DNA of 64,000 nt from Streptomyces sp. GESEQ-4 (GCF_017948455.1 NZ_JAFFSU010000018.1:62001-126000), one strand, 5' to 3'; shown: positions 1-7,846, counted from the stretch's first letter. The notes: generated by a model not told the origin, from the sequence alone. A program made the numbers and translations.

Positions 1-87
1 CCTTGCCCACAGCATCCCTTCGTCGCACCCGCGTCCGACGAAAGTCGCACCGCCGTCCGCTGCCCGGACTCCAGCCAATTGGCCGTC

Positions 88-172
88 GGTTGTCTGCGGG
101 TTCGTCGTGGCTGGTCGCGCCCACGCGGCGGAGCCGCATATCGACACAGCCCCGCGTCCCTGACGCGGCGCG
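88..172 (-). repeat. Degenerate copy of a dispersed Streptomyces intergenic repeat
   Basis: The non-coding segment downstream of the polymerase gene contains TGCGGGTTCGTCGTGGCTGG followed by TCGCGC, which matches the reverse complement of the repeats at 14028 and 18491. The rest is diverged, and a GCGGCGGAGCCGC hairpin lies next to it. Nothing else is recognisable in the first 189 bases. The function is unknown; I infer a small dispersed repeat with hairpin potential. Confidence 0.55.
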
Positions 173-189
173 ATACCGCCCCGCGCTGA

Positions 190-1878
190 TTACTTCGCGT
201 CCGCATAACACTCCACCACCGCCGTCGTGAACGGAAACCGCACCGGCGTCTCACCGAACGTCAGCCGGCCCGCGAGGTCCGATGCCTCCCGGATCGCCGC
301 CACGACCGTTTCGGCCTCCTCCTCGGGACAGTGGACGATCACCTCGTCGTGCTGGAAGAAGACCAGTTCCGCGGCCATGCCCGCGCAGGCCTGTCGGAGG
401 GCGGCGAGGAGCAGCAGGGTCCAGTCGGCGGCGCTGCCCTGGACGACGAAGTTGCGGGCGAAGCGGCCGCGGGCGCGGGCGTTGGTGGAGGCGTAGCCCG
501 GCACCCAGGCGTCGTCGCCGGGCGGTGCGTCGGCCGGATCGTCCTGCGGAATCCCCGCCTCCTCCGCGTCGCTCGCTCCGGCCGCCGGCGGACACGTACG
601 CCCGAGCCAGGTCCGTACGAGCCGCCCCTCCTCGCCCTCCCGCGCCGCGTCGTCGACGTACGCCACCGCCTTGGGGAAGCGGCGTCTGAGGGCGGCGAGG
701 TTCTTCAGGCCGTCGCCGGACGTCTGCCCGTACACCGCTCCGAGGACGGCGAGCTTGGCCTGGGCGCGGTCTCCGGAGAAGGCGCGGTCGGAGACGGACT
801 GGTACAGGTCGGTCTCCCTGCCCGCCACCTCCATCAGCCCGGGGTCGCGGGAGATGGCCGCGAGGACGCGCGGCTCCATCTGGTCGGCGTCGGCGACGAC
901 CAGCCGCCAGCCGGGGTCGGCGACCACCGCGCGCCGGATGATCTTGGGGATCTGCAACGCGCCCCCGCCGTTGGTCACCCAGCGGCCGGTGACGGTCCCG
1001 CCCGCGAGGAACTCGGGCCGGAACCGGCCGTCCCGGACCCAGTCCTGCAGCCAGGACCAGCCGTGCGCCACCCAGATGCGGTACAGCTTCTTGTACTCGA
1101 TCAGTGGCTTCACGGCCGGGTGGTCGACGGACTCGATCTCCCAGCGGCGGGTCGATCTGACCTTGATCCCGGCCTGCGCGAAGGCCTTGATCACGTCGGC
1201 CGGCAGATCGGGCCGCACCCGGCGCCCGAACGCGGCCGACACCTCGTCCGCCAGCTCCGCCAGCCGCCGCGGCTCCCCGCCGCCCGCATACCGCTCGCCG
1301 AGCAGTTCGTGCAGCACCCGGCGGTGGACGTCGGCGCTCCAGGGCAGACCCGCCCGGTTCATCTCGGCGGCGACCAGCATCCCCGCCGACTCGGCGGCCG
1401 TCAGCAGCCGCATCCGCCCCGGATGCGCCGCCCGGTCGTGCCGGCGCTGCTGCTCGGCGTAGACCTCGATGAGATCGGCCAGCGGTACGTGCGCGGACTG
1501 GGGCTCGAAGAGGGGTGACTGGGCGGCGGGTTCGGCCGAGCGCTGGGGCGGATCCGGCGGTACCGGGCCGCGGCGCAGCCGGGCCAGGGCGGCGGCCGCC
1601 GAGCGGGGTTCGCCGGACCGCCCCTCGTGGCCGAGCAGGAGGGTCTCGGCGTCCTCGATGTCGTAGCACCGCTCGACTCGCACCCCCGTGGCGAGCAGAC
1701 GCGGATAGACCTCGGCGGTGGAACGCCAGACCCAGCGCGTGACCTCCGGCCGGCCGCGCACCGCCGCGGCCAGGTCCGGCTCCCGCACGACCGGTCCGGC
1801 GGGCAGCCCGTCCGGGCCGAGGGGGGCGAGCTCGGCGCCACCGTCCTCGGCCGGAGCGAGCGCCCACCGATCGGTCAT
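190..1878 (-). CDS. PolA-like DNA polymerase (bifunctional 3'-5' exonuclease/polymerase family)
   Basis: Family A DNA polymerase of 562 residues, much shorter than PolA because the 5' nuclease domain is missing. The C-terminal half has recognisable motif A (VVADADQMEPR, where PolA has DYSQIELR), motif B (RAQAKLAVLGAVYGQ with the conserved Lys and Tyr-Gly) and motif C (FFQHDEVIV). The N-terminal third corresponds to a divergent 3'-5' exonuclease-like fold and shows few catalytic acidic motifs, so proofreading is doubtful. Motif A keeps the catalytic Asp but differs next to the nucleotide-selecting position. I infer an accessory or repair polymerase rather than the main DNA polymerase I. The ATG start is followed by MTDRWALAP; no close partner gene is visible. 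Confidence 0.85.
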   Translation of the reverse strand: MTDRWALAPAEDGGAELAPLGPDGLPAGPVVREPDLAAAVRGRPEVTRWVWRSTAEVYPRLLATGVRVERCYDIEDAETLLLGHEGRSGEPRSAAAALARLRRGPVPPDPPQRSAEPAAQSPLFEPQSAHVPLADLIEVYAEQQRRHDRAAHPGRMRLLTAAESAGMLVAAEMNRAGLPWSADVHRRVLHELLGERYAGGGEPRRLAELADEVSAAFGRRVRPDLPADVIKAFAQAGIKVRSTRRWEIESVDHPAVKPLIEYKKLYRIWVAHGWSWLQDWVRDGRFRPEFLAGGTVTGRWVTNGGGALQIPKIIRRAVVADPGWRLVVADADQMEPRVLAAISRDPGLMEVAGRETDLYQSVSDRAFSGDRAQAKLAVLGAVYGQTSGDGLKNLAALRRRFPKAVAYVDDAAREGEEGRLVRTWLGRTCPPAAGASDAEEAGIPQDDPADAPPGDDAWVPGYASTNARARGRFARNFVVQGSAADWTLLLLAALRQACAGMAAELVFFQHDEVIVHCPEEEAETVVAAIREASDLAGRLTFGETPVRFPFTTAVVECYADAK

Positions 1879-1944
1879 GCTGCGAGTGTGGCACCCGGGT
1901 CTGACAACGCCCTCAGCCTCGCGTTTTCCCGACTAGGAGCCTGA

Positions 1945-2712
1945 CTAGGAGCCCTTCTCGGAGGACTCCTCGGCGGCTTTCTTGGTGGTCTCCTCCCCAC
2001 TCTTCAGGAACTGGGAGAGCAGCCCGACGATGTACTCCTCCATCGCCTGCTTGGTGAGTCCGAGGCCGGACAGGACACCCGTGCCGTTCTCAAACTCCAG
2101 CAGGGCCAGCAGGATGTGCTCGGTGCCGATGTAGTTGTGGCCGAGGCGCAGGGCCTCGCGGAAGGTGAGCTCCAGGACCTTCTTGGCGTCGGAGCCGTAG
2201 GGGACGAGGTCGGGGACCTTGTCCGCGGCGGGCGGCAGCGCGGCAGTGGCGGCCTGGCGCACGGAGTCCAGCGGGATGCCGTGCGCCGTGATCGCCTTCG
2301 CGGCCAGACCGTCCGGGTCGGCCAGCAGACCGAGCACCAGGTGCGCGGGGCGGCCCTCGGGGTTGCGGGCCGCGACGGCCTCGTTGTGGGCGGCCATCAC
2401 CGCGTTGCGGGCACGCGCCGTGTAGCGGCCGAAGCCCGCCTGCGGGTCGAAGTCGGCCGACTCCTTCGGTACGAAGCGCTTCTGCGCGGCCTGCCGGGTG
2501 ACGCCCATGCTCCTGCCGATGTCCGTCCAGGAGGCGCCCGATCGCCGGGCCTGGTCCACGAAGTGGCCGATCAGATGGTCGGCCACCTCCCCGAGGTGAT
2601 CACCGGCGATCACCGCGTCCTGGAGCTGGTCGAGGGGCTCGTCGTGGACCTTCTTGATGGCCTCGATGAGTTCGTCGAGACGTACGGATGACGTGGTCGG
2701 GTTCGTCGACAT
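1945..2712 (-). CDS. Clp N-terminal domain protein with helix-turn-helix segment
   Basis: Protein of 255 residues without AAA+ modules. Residues about 60-80 (SWTDIGRSMGVTRQAAQKRF) look like a helix-turn-helix. The rest matches the paired Clp-N repeats that bind adaptors or substrates in ClpC (RYTARARNAVMAAHNEAV, HNYIGTEHILLALLE). The C-terminus is Lys/Glu rich. Because it lacks ATPase domains it cannot unfold substrates; a DNA-binding regulator that senses Clp adaptors or damaged protein is plausible. Its start codon abuts two inverted repeats shared with the divergent DUF2786 gene, which suggests autoregulation. The same Clp-N repeats occur in ClpC1 at 55074. Exact function is inferred. Confidence 0.85.
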   Translation of the reverse strand: MSTNPTTSSVRLDELIEAIKKVHDEPLDQLQDAVIAGDHLGEVADHLIGHFVDQARRSGASWTDIGRSMGVTRQAAQKRFVPKESADFDPQAGFGRYTARARNAVMAAHNEAVAARNPEGRPAHLVLGLLADPDGLAAKAITAHGIPLDSVRQAATAALPPAADKVPDLVPYGSDAKKVLELTFREALRLGHNYIGTEHILLALLEFENGTGVLSGLGLTKQAMEEYIVGLLSQFLKSGEETTKKAAEESSEKGS

Positions 2713-2713
2713 G

Positions 2714-2765
2714 TGTCAACCGTAGGTTGCGCCCCTCAGGGTGTCAACCCCGGGTTGACACCCTG
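2714..2765. promoter_or_regulatory. Tandem palindromes between Clp-N and DUF2786 genes (probable operator)
   Basis: Positions 2737-2765 form a perfect 29-nt palindrome with 14-nt arms and a single central base; the core reads GTGTCAACCCCGGGTTGACA. A second, shorter copy with CAACC-GTA-GGTTG lies at 2717-2729, right against the start codon of the leftward gene. The sites sit between divergent starts (2712 leftward, 2806 rightward), as expected for an operator that controls both. The cognate protein is unknown; the Clp-N/HTH product itself is the simplest candidate. Confidence 0.75.
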
Positions 2766-2805
2766 TGTGCGTCCACGCGCGCGTGCCCCATGGCACGATC
2801 GCCGG

Positions 2806-3906
2806 GTGAGCAGCAGCACCGTCGAACGCGCCTTCCAGGCCGCCCTGTACGGCGACACCGACACCGCCCTCGACACCGGCGCGTCCCTCCTCGCCGCCGA
2901 CCCGAGCGCGGACGCCGAACTCGCCCGCCGCGGCCGGGAGTTCGTGGCGACGGCCTGGCGACGCGGCTGGCAGCCCGCCGACGTCGTACGGATCGTGCGG
3001 CGCGAGCTGGACGACGTACACGTACGCCTCGTATCGGCCCTCATCCGCGCGCAGATGTCGTACGACCGACCGCGCGGCCCCCGCTGGACCGCGCAGCTCG
3101 ACGAACTGACCGCCGAAGCCCCGCCCGCCACCGACCGCTTCTCGCACGCGACAGCCGTCCTGGAGCTGTACCGGCTGCTGCTGCGCCTGCCCGCGCTGGA
3201 GCCCCTGGACGAGCCGGCCGGCAGGCACCCCAAGTCCGAGTCCCGCATGCTCACCCGCATCCGCGCCCTGCTGGCGAAGGCGGAGGCGACCGGCTTCCCG
3301 GAGGAGGCGGAGGCGCTCAGCGCCAAGGCGCAGGAGCTGATGGCGCGGCACAGCATCGACGAGGCGCTGCTGGCGGGCCGGGCGTCCACCGGGGACGTGC
3401 CCGGCGCCTGCCGGATCGGGGTCGAGCCGCCGTACGAGCAGGCCAAGGCGGTGCTGCTGGACGCGGTCGCCACCGCCAACCACTGCCGGGCCGTGTGGAA
3501 CGAACCCCTCGGCTTCTCCACCGTGGTCGGCTTCGAACCCGACCTGGAGGCCGTCGAACTCCTCTACACCTCACTGCTGGTGCAGGCGCAGACCGCGATG
3601 ACGAAGGCGGAGGCCGCCCAGCGCGCGGGCGGACGCAGGCGGACCAAGACCTTCCGGCAGTCCTTCCTCGCGGCCTACGCCCACCGTGTCGGCACCCGCC
3701 TCGCAGCCGCCGCCGAGACCCAGGTGACCGGCGATCTGCTCCCGGTCCTCGCCTCCCGTGAACTCGCCGTCACCGGCCGCCTGGACCGCATGTTCCCGGA
3801 GACGACCACGACCCGGCTGCGCGGGGTCACGGACGCGGCGGGCTGGACGGAAGGGGCTGAGGCGGCGGACCGGGCGCAGGTCGGCCGCCGGAAGCCGCTG
3901 CGCTGA
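2806..3906 (+). CDS. DUF2786 domain-containing protein
   Basis: Protein of 366 residues from a GTG start at 2806; in-frame upstream codons run through the palindromic operator, so the shorter start is preferred. The DUF2786 signature lies near residues 145-185 (MLTRIRALLAKAEATGFPEE, then AQELMARHSID). The DUF2786 family has no established biochemical role. The remainder is alanine rich and alpha helical, and no membrane segment or signal peptide is visible. It diverges from the Clp-N/HTH gene across the shared palindromes, so the two are probably co-regulated. Confidence 0.85.
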   Translation: MSSSTVERAFQAALYGDTDTALDTGASLLAADPSADAELARRGREFVATAWRRGWQPADVVRIVRRELDDVHVRLVSALIRAQMSYDRPRGPRWTAQLDELTAEAPPATDRFSHATAVLELYRLLLRLPALEPLDEPAGRHPKSESRMLTRIRALLAKAEATGFPEEAEALSAKAQELMARHSIDEALLAGRASTGDVPGACRIGVEPPYEQAKAVLLDAVATANHCRAVWNEPLGFSTVVGFEPDLEAVELLYTSLLVQAQTAMTKAEAAQRAGGRRRTKTFRQSFLAAYAHRVGTRLAAAAETQVTGDLLPVLASRELAVTGRLDRMFPETTTTRLRGVTDAAGWTEGAEAADRAQVGRRKPLR

Positions 3907-3911
3907 GCCTC

Positions 3912-4454
3912 TCAGTCGCCCGTCTGCTGGAACCCGCTGAGCGAGGCGTCCGGCACGTCACCGCTCTTGAGGGCGACATCGCCGTACTCCCAAGGGAAAT
4001 CGCGAGGGCTGGTGTCGCCGGGCAGGTAGATCTTCAGCGTCTTCGCGGCGAGGCTCTTCGCCCCGCCTTCCTCGCCCCGCACATAGGTGAGCGTGAAGGA
4101 CACCTCGGCGTCCTTGGCGAGCGTGAGTTTCTGGGGCTTCGCGGCCTTGTCCACGGGGACCTTGCCGACGGTGTCTCCGGTGTCCACGCTGGCGGCGGGC
4201 AGGCCGTCCACGGTGCACTCGGCGTCGCGGTTGATGACCGTGACGGCGAGGTTGCCGGTGTCTCCGACGGCGGGTGCGCTGTTGGCGGGCCCCAGGTGCA
4301 TGGCGACGTTGTGCATCTTGCACGGCTCACCGGGTTTTGTGCTCTGCGTGACTTCCCGCTCCTCGGCGCTGCTGTTGCTGCTGCCGCCGCTGTCGCAGGC
4401 GGTCAGCAGCAGGGCCGCGGCGAGGGCGGTGACGGCGAGAGGTGTGGCGCGCAT
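3912..4454 (-). CDS. Secreted lipoprotein, DUF4232-like
   Basis: Predicted lipoprotein of 180 residues. The start is ATG at 4454, giving MRATPLAVTALAAALLLTAC with a clear lipobox (LTAC, Cys20) and a Ser-rich linker. The mature part has the pattern of the DUF4232 family: an early Cys (GEPCKMHNVAMHLG), a beta-rich body and a second Cys (RDAECTVDG). The family has no assigned role and is common in streptomycetes. It ends only five bases past the convergent DUF2786 gene and lies in the same orientation as the next lipoprotein, with about 95 bases between them. Confidence 0.8.
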   Translation of the reverse strand: MRATPLAVTALAAALLLTACDSGGSSNSSAEEREVTQSTKPGEPCKMHNVAMHLGPANSAPAVGDTGNLAVTVINRDAECTVDGLPAASVDTGDTVGKVPVDKAAKPQKLTLAKDAEVSFTLTYVRGEEGGAKSLAAKTLKIYLPGDTSPRDFPWEYGDVALKSGDVPDASLSGFQQTGD

Positions 4455-4549
4455 GGGCTTCCTCGGGGGCGTGGGCGGTCGCGTGCATGGATCATCACGC
4501 ATGAGGGTGGACCGCGGTTGCGGACCCCCGCTCACCGAGGTGCCGGTGA

Positions 4550-5035
4550 TCAGCCCAGGCTCGCCGTGGGCAGCCCCGAAGGCAGCTGCCCGCCCTCCGC
4601 CTTGATGTACGTCTCCGCGCCGAGCCCGTCCTCCCACGTCACCTTGAGCGTCTTCCCGTCGACCGAGTCGACCATCCCCGTCGCCCGGTCCTTGCTGCCG
4701 TCGGTGCACTTGAGGTGGATCATCCGCATGCCGGACTCCTCGCCCGCGGTCCCGCTGCACACGGTCCCGCCGGTCGCGAAGAGCCCGGCCTCCGTACCGG
4801 TGACGACCAGCGCGACGGCCTTGCCGTCGGTCGTGGCGAGCCAGCTGCCCGCCAGATCGCCGGACGCGGACGCCGACCCGCCGGTGCCACCGCCCGTGTC
4901 CGCCGTCTCGGTCGAGGAGGCGGAGGCGCTGGGGCTCGGCGCGGAGTCGTCGTCCGAGCCGCCACCGCAGGCGGTCAGCACCAGCGCGCTCACCACGCCG
5001 GCGACCGCGAGTCGCACGTTCGTCACCGAAGTCAC
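4550..5035 (-). CDS. Putative lipoprotein of unknown function
   Basis: Protein of 161 residues starting MTSVTNVRLAVAGVVSALVL and followed by the lipobox LTAC (Cys23). A low-complexity Ser/Gly/Asp/Thr linker comes next, then a compact domain with two cysteines (GGTVCSGTAG and HLKCTDG) that could form a disulfide outside the cell. The signal and lipobox make export and lipid anchoring likely. I do not recognise the domain. Two lipoproteins in a row suggest a small cell-envelope cluster, but nothing links them functionally. Confidence 0.8.
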   Translation of the reverse strand: MTSVTNVRLAVAGVVSALVLTACGGGSDDDSAPSPSASASSTETADTGGGTGGSASASGDLAGSWLATTDGKAVALVVTGTEAGLFATGGTVCSGTAGEESGMRMIHLKCTDGSKDRATGMVDSVDGKTLKVTWEDGLGAETYIKAEGGQLPSGLPTASLG

Positions 5036-5099
5036 TGCTGGCTCCCAAGCTCTGGCCGGAAGGTTCGCAGCAAGCTACCAGTACTTGCCAGTAGGGGAC

Positions 5100-5405
5100 T
5101 TACCAGGAGGACTTCCGGACCCCCGGCAGGTACCCCGCGTGCGCCTGTCCACGCAGGTTCACCCGGGACAGCCCGAAGGCGCGGAAGTAGCCGCGGGGCC
5201 GCCCGTCGACGCTGTCGCGGTTGCGTACGCGGGTGGCGCTGGCGTCGCGCGGCTGCCGGCGCAACTCCTCCTGGGCGGCGAGGCGTTCGGCCTCCGTCGA
5301 GGACGGCCGGCGGATGATCTCCTTCAGCTCGGCCCGGCGCTCGGCGTACCGCGCGACGATCACCTGCCGCTTCTCGTTCTTCGCGATCTTGCTCTTCTTC
5401 GCCAT
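5100..5405 (-). CDS. rpsN: 30S ribosomal protein S14, zinc-independent paralogue
   Basis: S14 of 101 residues (MAKKSKIAKNEKRQVIVARY) with the conserved C-terminal RGYFRAFGLSRVNLRGQAHAG. It has the long form and no cysteines, so it lacks the zinc ribbon of the housekeeping short S14. Such C-minus paralogues replace zinc-binding copies when zinc is scarce. Its ATG at 5405 overlaps the last base of the L28 stop codon, so the two genes are translationally linked and share the leftward transcript from the Zur-like site. This is one of four or five ribosomal paralogues in this block. Confidence 0.95.
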   Translation of the reverse strand: MAKKSKIAKNEKRQVIVARYAERRAELKEIIRRPSSTEAERLAAQEELRRQPRDASATRVRNRDSVDGRPRGYFRAFGLSRVNLRGQAHAGYLPGVRKSSW

Positions 5406-5641
5406 CAGACCTTCACTCCCCGGGCGCGGATCCGGGCCACGGCCGCCTCGATGCCGATCGTGTCGATGGTCTTGATGCCCTTCGTGCTCAGCTTCAGCCG
5501 GACGTAACGGCCCTCGCTGGGCAGCCAGTAGCGCTTGGACTGGATGTTCGGGTCGAAGCGGCGGGAGGTCCGCCGGTGCGAGTGGGAGATCGTGTTGCCG
5601 AAGCCCGGCTGGGCCCCGGTCAGCATGCAGTGGGCGGACAA
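5405..5641 (-). CDS. rpmB: 50S ribosomal protein L28, zinc-independent paralogue
   Basis: L28 of 78 residues read from a TTG start at 5641 (MSAHCMLTGAQPGFGN), preceded by GAGAGG about ten bases upstream. A longer reading back to 5710 would cross the Zur-like box and adds residues unlike L28, so the TTG start is favoured. Only one Cys remains, so there is no zinc ribbon. The body (SHSHRRTSRRFDPNIQSKRY) is diagnostic of L28. It is first in the leftward operon with S14 and is expected to be repressed by Zur when zinc is plentiful. Confidence 0.92.
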   Translation of the reverse strand: MSAHCMLTGAQPGFGNTISHSHRRTSRRFDPNIQSKRYWLPSEGRYVRLKLSTKGIKTIDTIGIEAAVARIRARGVKV

Positions 5642-5669
5642 GGGTGACGCACCTCTCTCGACGGTGTTG

Positions 5670-5690
5670 TGTAAATGGAATTCATTTTCA
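5670..5690. promoter_or_regulatory. Zur-like box between divergent ribosomal operons
   Basis: An AT-rich 21-nt inverted repeat: TGTAAATG, five bases, CATTTTCA. The arms match at seven of eight positions. It can also be read as two overlapping 15-nt sites, each resembling the Streptomyces Zur consensus TGAAAATGATTTTCA at 11 positions. It sits between the start of L28 (leftward) and L33 (rightward), and all the flanking genes are zinc-economy paralogues. The position and the gene content make Zur control very likely. Confidence 0.82.
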
Positions 5691-5703
5691 GTAAGATACC
5701 AGC

Positions 5704-5868
5704 ATGGCACGCAACGAACTCCGACCGGTCATCAAGCTCCGGTCCACGGCGGGGACCGGCTACACCTACGTGACCCGCAAGAACCGCCGCAACGACCCGG
5801 ACCGTATGACCCTGCGCAAGTACGACCCGGTCGTCGGCCGTCACGTCGACTTCCGAGAGGAGCGCTGA
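5704..5868 (+). CDS. rpmG: 50S ribosomal protein L33, zinc-independent paralogue
   Basis: Short gene of 54 codons that encodes L33: MARNELRPVIKLRSTAGTGY then TYVTRKNRRNDPDRM. No cysteines are present, so this is the C-minus form without a zinc ribbon. The ATG at 5704 lies 13 bases after the Zur-like box. It is first in the rightward operon and is followed after eight bases by type B L31. Confidence 0.95.
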   Translation: MARNELRPVIKLRSTAGTGYTYVTRKNRRNDPDRMTLRKYDPVVGRHVDFREER

Positions 5869-5876
5869 ACCACCCC

Positions 5877-6125
5877 ATGCGCAAGGAAATCCACCCCGAG
5901 TACGGCCCCGTCGTCTTCCGTGACCGTGCCGCGAACTACGCCTTCCTCACTCGCTCCACGATGACCAGCGAGAAGACCGTCGAGTGGGAGGACGGCAACA
6001 CCTACCCGGTCGTCGACGTCGAGATCTCGAACGTCAGCCACCCCTTCTACACCGGCACCGCCCGCGTCCTGGACACCGCAGGCCGCGTCGAGCGCTTCGA
6101 GCGCCGGTACGGAAAGCAGGGCTGA
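5877..6125 (+). CDS. rpmE2: 50S ribosomal protein L31 type B
   Basis: L31 of 82 residues (MRKEIHPEYGPVVFRDRAAN, then NVSHPFYTGTARVLDTAGRV), clearly type B (YkrD-like): it lacks the CxxC zinc site of the housekeeping protein. In Bacillus and Streptomyces type B L31 displaces zinc-loaded L31 under zinc starvation and frees stored zinc. It is second in the Zur-like operon, and its TGA overlaps the ATG of the CobW-like gene at 6125. Confidence 0.95.
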   Translation: MRKEIHPEYGPVVFRDRAANYAFLTRSTMTSEKTVEWEDGNTYPVVDVEISNVSHPFYTGTARVLDTAGRVERFERRYGKQG

Positions 6126-7336
6126 TGCTCTCCGTCGTCATCGTCGGCGGGCTGCATGCCGACGCCCGCAAGGAGACCGTGGAGCGGTTGCTCACCGACG
6201 TGCCCGGCAGCGTCGTACTCCATCACGACCTGGCGACAGCCGTCGCCGGCACGGTCGTGCGGACCGTGCGCGACGCCACCGGCATCCTGTCCGCCGGTGA
6301 GGCCCCGCTGGTCAACGACTGCGCGTGCTGCGCGCTGCGGGAAGACCTGGTGCCCGAACTGCTGCGCCTGCGCGACGCCGGAACGGTCCGGCTCGCGATC
6401 GTCGAGCTGTGGGACTCCGTCGAGCCCAAGGCCATGGCCGAGGTGGTCACCGGCGGCGGGCTCACCGTCACCGGCGTGATCACCGCGGTCGACCCGGCGC
6501 TCCTGCTGCCGTATCTCGGCAACGGCGACGACCTGGCGGAGGGCGGCCTCGCCGCGGCGGCCACCGACCAGCGCACGGTCGCCGACACCTTCGCGCGACA
6601 GCTGGAGTACGCCCCCGTCCTCGCCCTCGTCGACTCCCCGGAGGCCGACGACGAGGACCGCGAGCTGCTCGCCCAGCTGCACCCGACGGCCCGTCAGGTC
6701 CCGGTCGGCCACGGTGACCTGGCGGGCGCTCAGGGCGATCTCGCGCCGGACGCGGCCGACGACGGCCTGACGGTGCCCGCCCCGCGCCGCGGGCCACTGA
6801 CGCCGCTCGCGCAGGCGGCCCTGGCCGGCTTCGATGTCGAGTCTGCCGCCGCCGCCCAGCACCCCGCGTGCGCGCTGCTGCCCGCCGACGCGGACGCGCA
6901 CGGCGTCTCCACGCTGGTCTGGCACCGCCGCCGGCCCTTCCACCCGGAGCGGCTGTATGCGGCGCTGGAGGACCTGACCTGCGCGGCGGCCCGCAGCCGT
7001 GGCCGGTTCTGGCTCGCCGACAAGCCGGACACGCTGCTGCACTGGGACGCGGCGGGCGGCGCGCTGTGCGTGGAGAGCGCGGGCCCCTGGCTCGCCGCGC
7101 TGCCGGACGCGGCCTGGGAGATGGTGCCGCCGGTGCGCCGCGCCGCCGCCGCGATGGACTGGCATCCGGAGCACGGCGACTGCTGCCAGCACCTGGTCTT
7201 CACGTCCCCCGGCCTCGACCGCGACGGACTTCAGGAGCTGCTGGAGTCCTGCCTGCTCACCGACGCCGAGTACGCCGCCGGGCGCGACGCCTGGAAGCGG
7301 CTGCCGCCCGCCTTCGACACCCTCCTGGAGGTCTGA
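6125..7336 (+). CDS. CobW/COG0523-like metallochaperone with degenerate P-loop
   Basis: Protein of 403 residues, start ATG overlapping the L31 stop. The metal-binding CxCC motif of COG0523 proteins is present (Cys66-Ala-Cys68-Cys69 in VNDCACCALREDL), and a CobW C-terminal domain is recognisable (STLVWHRRRPFHPERLY). The expected Walker A near the N-terminus (GxxGxGKT) is replaced by VIVGGLHADARKETVERLL, so GTP binding may be lost or altered. Position in the Zur-like operon between L31 and S18 supports a role in zinc allocation during starvation. The family assignment is firm; GTPase activity is uncertain. Confidence 0.85.
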   Translation: MLSVVIVGGLHADARKETVERLLTDVPGSVVLHHDLATAVAGTVVRTVRDATGILSAGEAPLVNDCACCALREDLVPELLRLRDAGTVRLAIVELWDSVEPKAMAEVVTGGGLTVTGVITAVDPALLLPYLGNGDDLAEGGLAAAATDQRTVADTFARQLEYAPVLALVDSPEADDEDRELLAQLHPTARQVPVGHGDLAGAQGDLAPDAADDGLTVPAPRRGPLTPLAQAALAGFDVESAAAAQHPACALLPADADAHGVSTLVWHRRRPFHPERLYAALEDLTCAAARSRGRFWLADKPDTLLHWDAAGGALCVESAGPWLAALPDAAWEMVPPVRRAAAAMDWHPEHGDCCQHLVFTSPGLDRDGLQELLESCLLTDAEYAAGRDAWKRLPPAFDTLLEV

Positions 7337-7342
7337 CCCCCC

Positions 7343-7576
7343 ATGGCCCGCAAGCCCGAACGCAAGCCCGCCAAGAACCGCCCCAACCCGCTGGACCAGG
7401 CCAAGGTCGAGTACATCGACTACAAGGACACCGACCTGCTGCGGAAGTTCATCTCCGACCGCGGCAAGATCCGCAGCCGCCGCGTCACCCGAGTCTCCGC
7501 CCAGCAGCAGCGCCTGCTGGCCCGCGCGATCAAGAACGCGCGCGAGATGGCACTGCTGCCTTACGTGAGCCGCTGA
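7343..7576 (+). CDS. rpsR: 30S ribosomal protein S18, alternative paralogue
   Basis: S18 of 77 residues with the S18 core (VEYIDYKDTDLLRKFISDRG, then KIRSRRVTRVSAQQQRLLARAIKNAREMALLPY). It carries no cysteine. It starts six bases after the CobW-like stop and is the last gene of the rightward operon. As with its neighbours, I infer replacement of the housekeeping S18 when zinc is limiting. Confidence 0.95.
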   Translation: MARKPERKPAKNRPNPLDQAKVEYIDYKDTDLLRKFISDRGKIRSRRVTRVSAQQQRLLARAIKNAREMALLPYVSR

Positions 7577-7631
7577 GGCTTCGCGCTCCCCTCAGGACAC
7601 CGCCGGGCCGTGGTGACACCCGGCGCCGACG

Positions 7632-7659
7632 CGGGGCCTGCTCTCCCCGGCAGGCCCCG
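7632..7659 (+). terminator. Hairpin terminator after S18
   Basis: Perfect 10-bp inverted repeat (CGGGGCCTGC and GCAGGCCCCG) with an eight-base loop, 55 bases after the S18 stop. There is only a weak T-rich tail (TTCTGCT), typical of high-GC actinomycete terminators. It likely ends the zinc-responsive transcript. Confidence 0.7.
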
Positions 7660-7816
7660 TTCTGCTCGTGCATTGGCACGATCCCCCGGCCGATGGAACA
7701 GGAATGGCGTGGAACGCGTCTGTTCCTAGGACACGAGGAATCCGATCCGGTCCCCGGGGCAGACGCTGGAGAGCTTCGGCAAAGGGGCCGCCCAAGCTGT
7801 AACCGCAGGACCACCG

Positions 7817-7846
7817 CGCGTGCACGTGCATCTGCCCATGCATCTG
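7817..7846 (+). repeat. 30-bp element, copy 1 (upstream of DUF397 gene)
   Basis: This 30-nt segment matches the reverse complement of 8896-8925 at 29 of 30 positions. Within it, GTGCATCTGCC and ATGCATCTG form a spaced direct repeat. It lies about 85 bases upstream of the DUF397 start, while copy 2 lies upstream of the divergently placed ATPase gene. Equal orientation relative to both genes argues for a regulator site rather than a random repeat. The remainder of the 7660-7929 gap holds no supported gene. Confidence 0.8.

Noticed and set aside
227..1518. Long plus-strand open frames antiparallel to the polymerase gene
   Set aside because: They are shadows of the minus-strand gene: no family signature and low-complexity Arg/Gly/Pro composition typical of the opposite strand in high-GC DNA.
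7660..7816. Additional gene between S18 and the DUF397 gene
   Set aside because: In-frame readings lack a ribosome-binding site and a known family and run through the repeat element.
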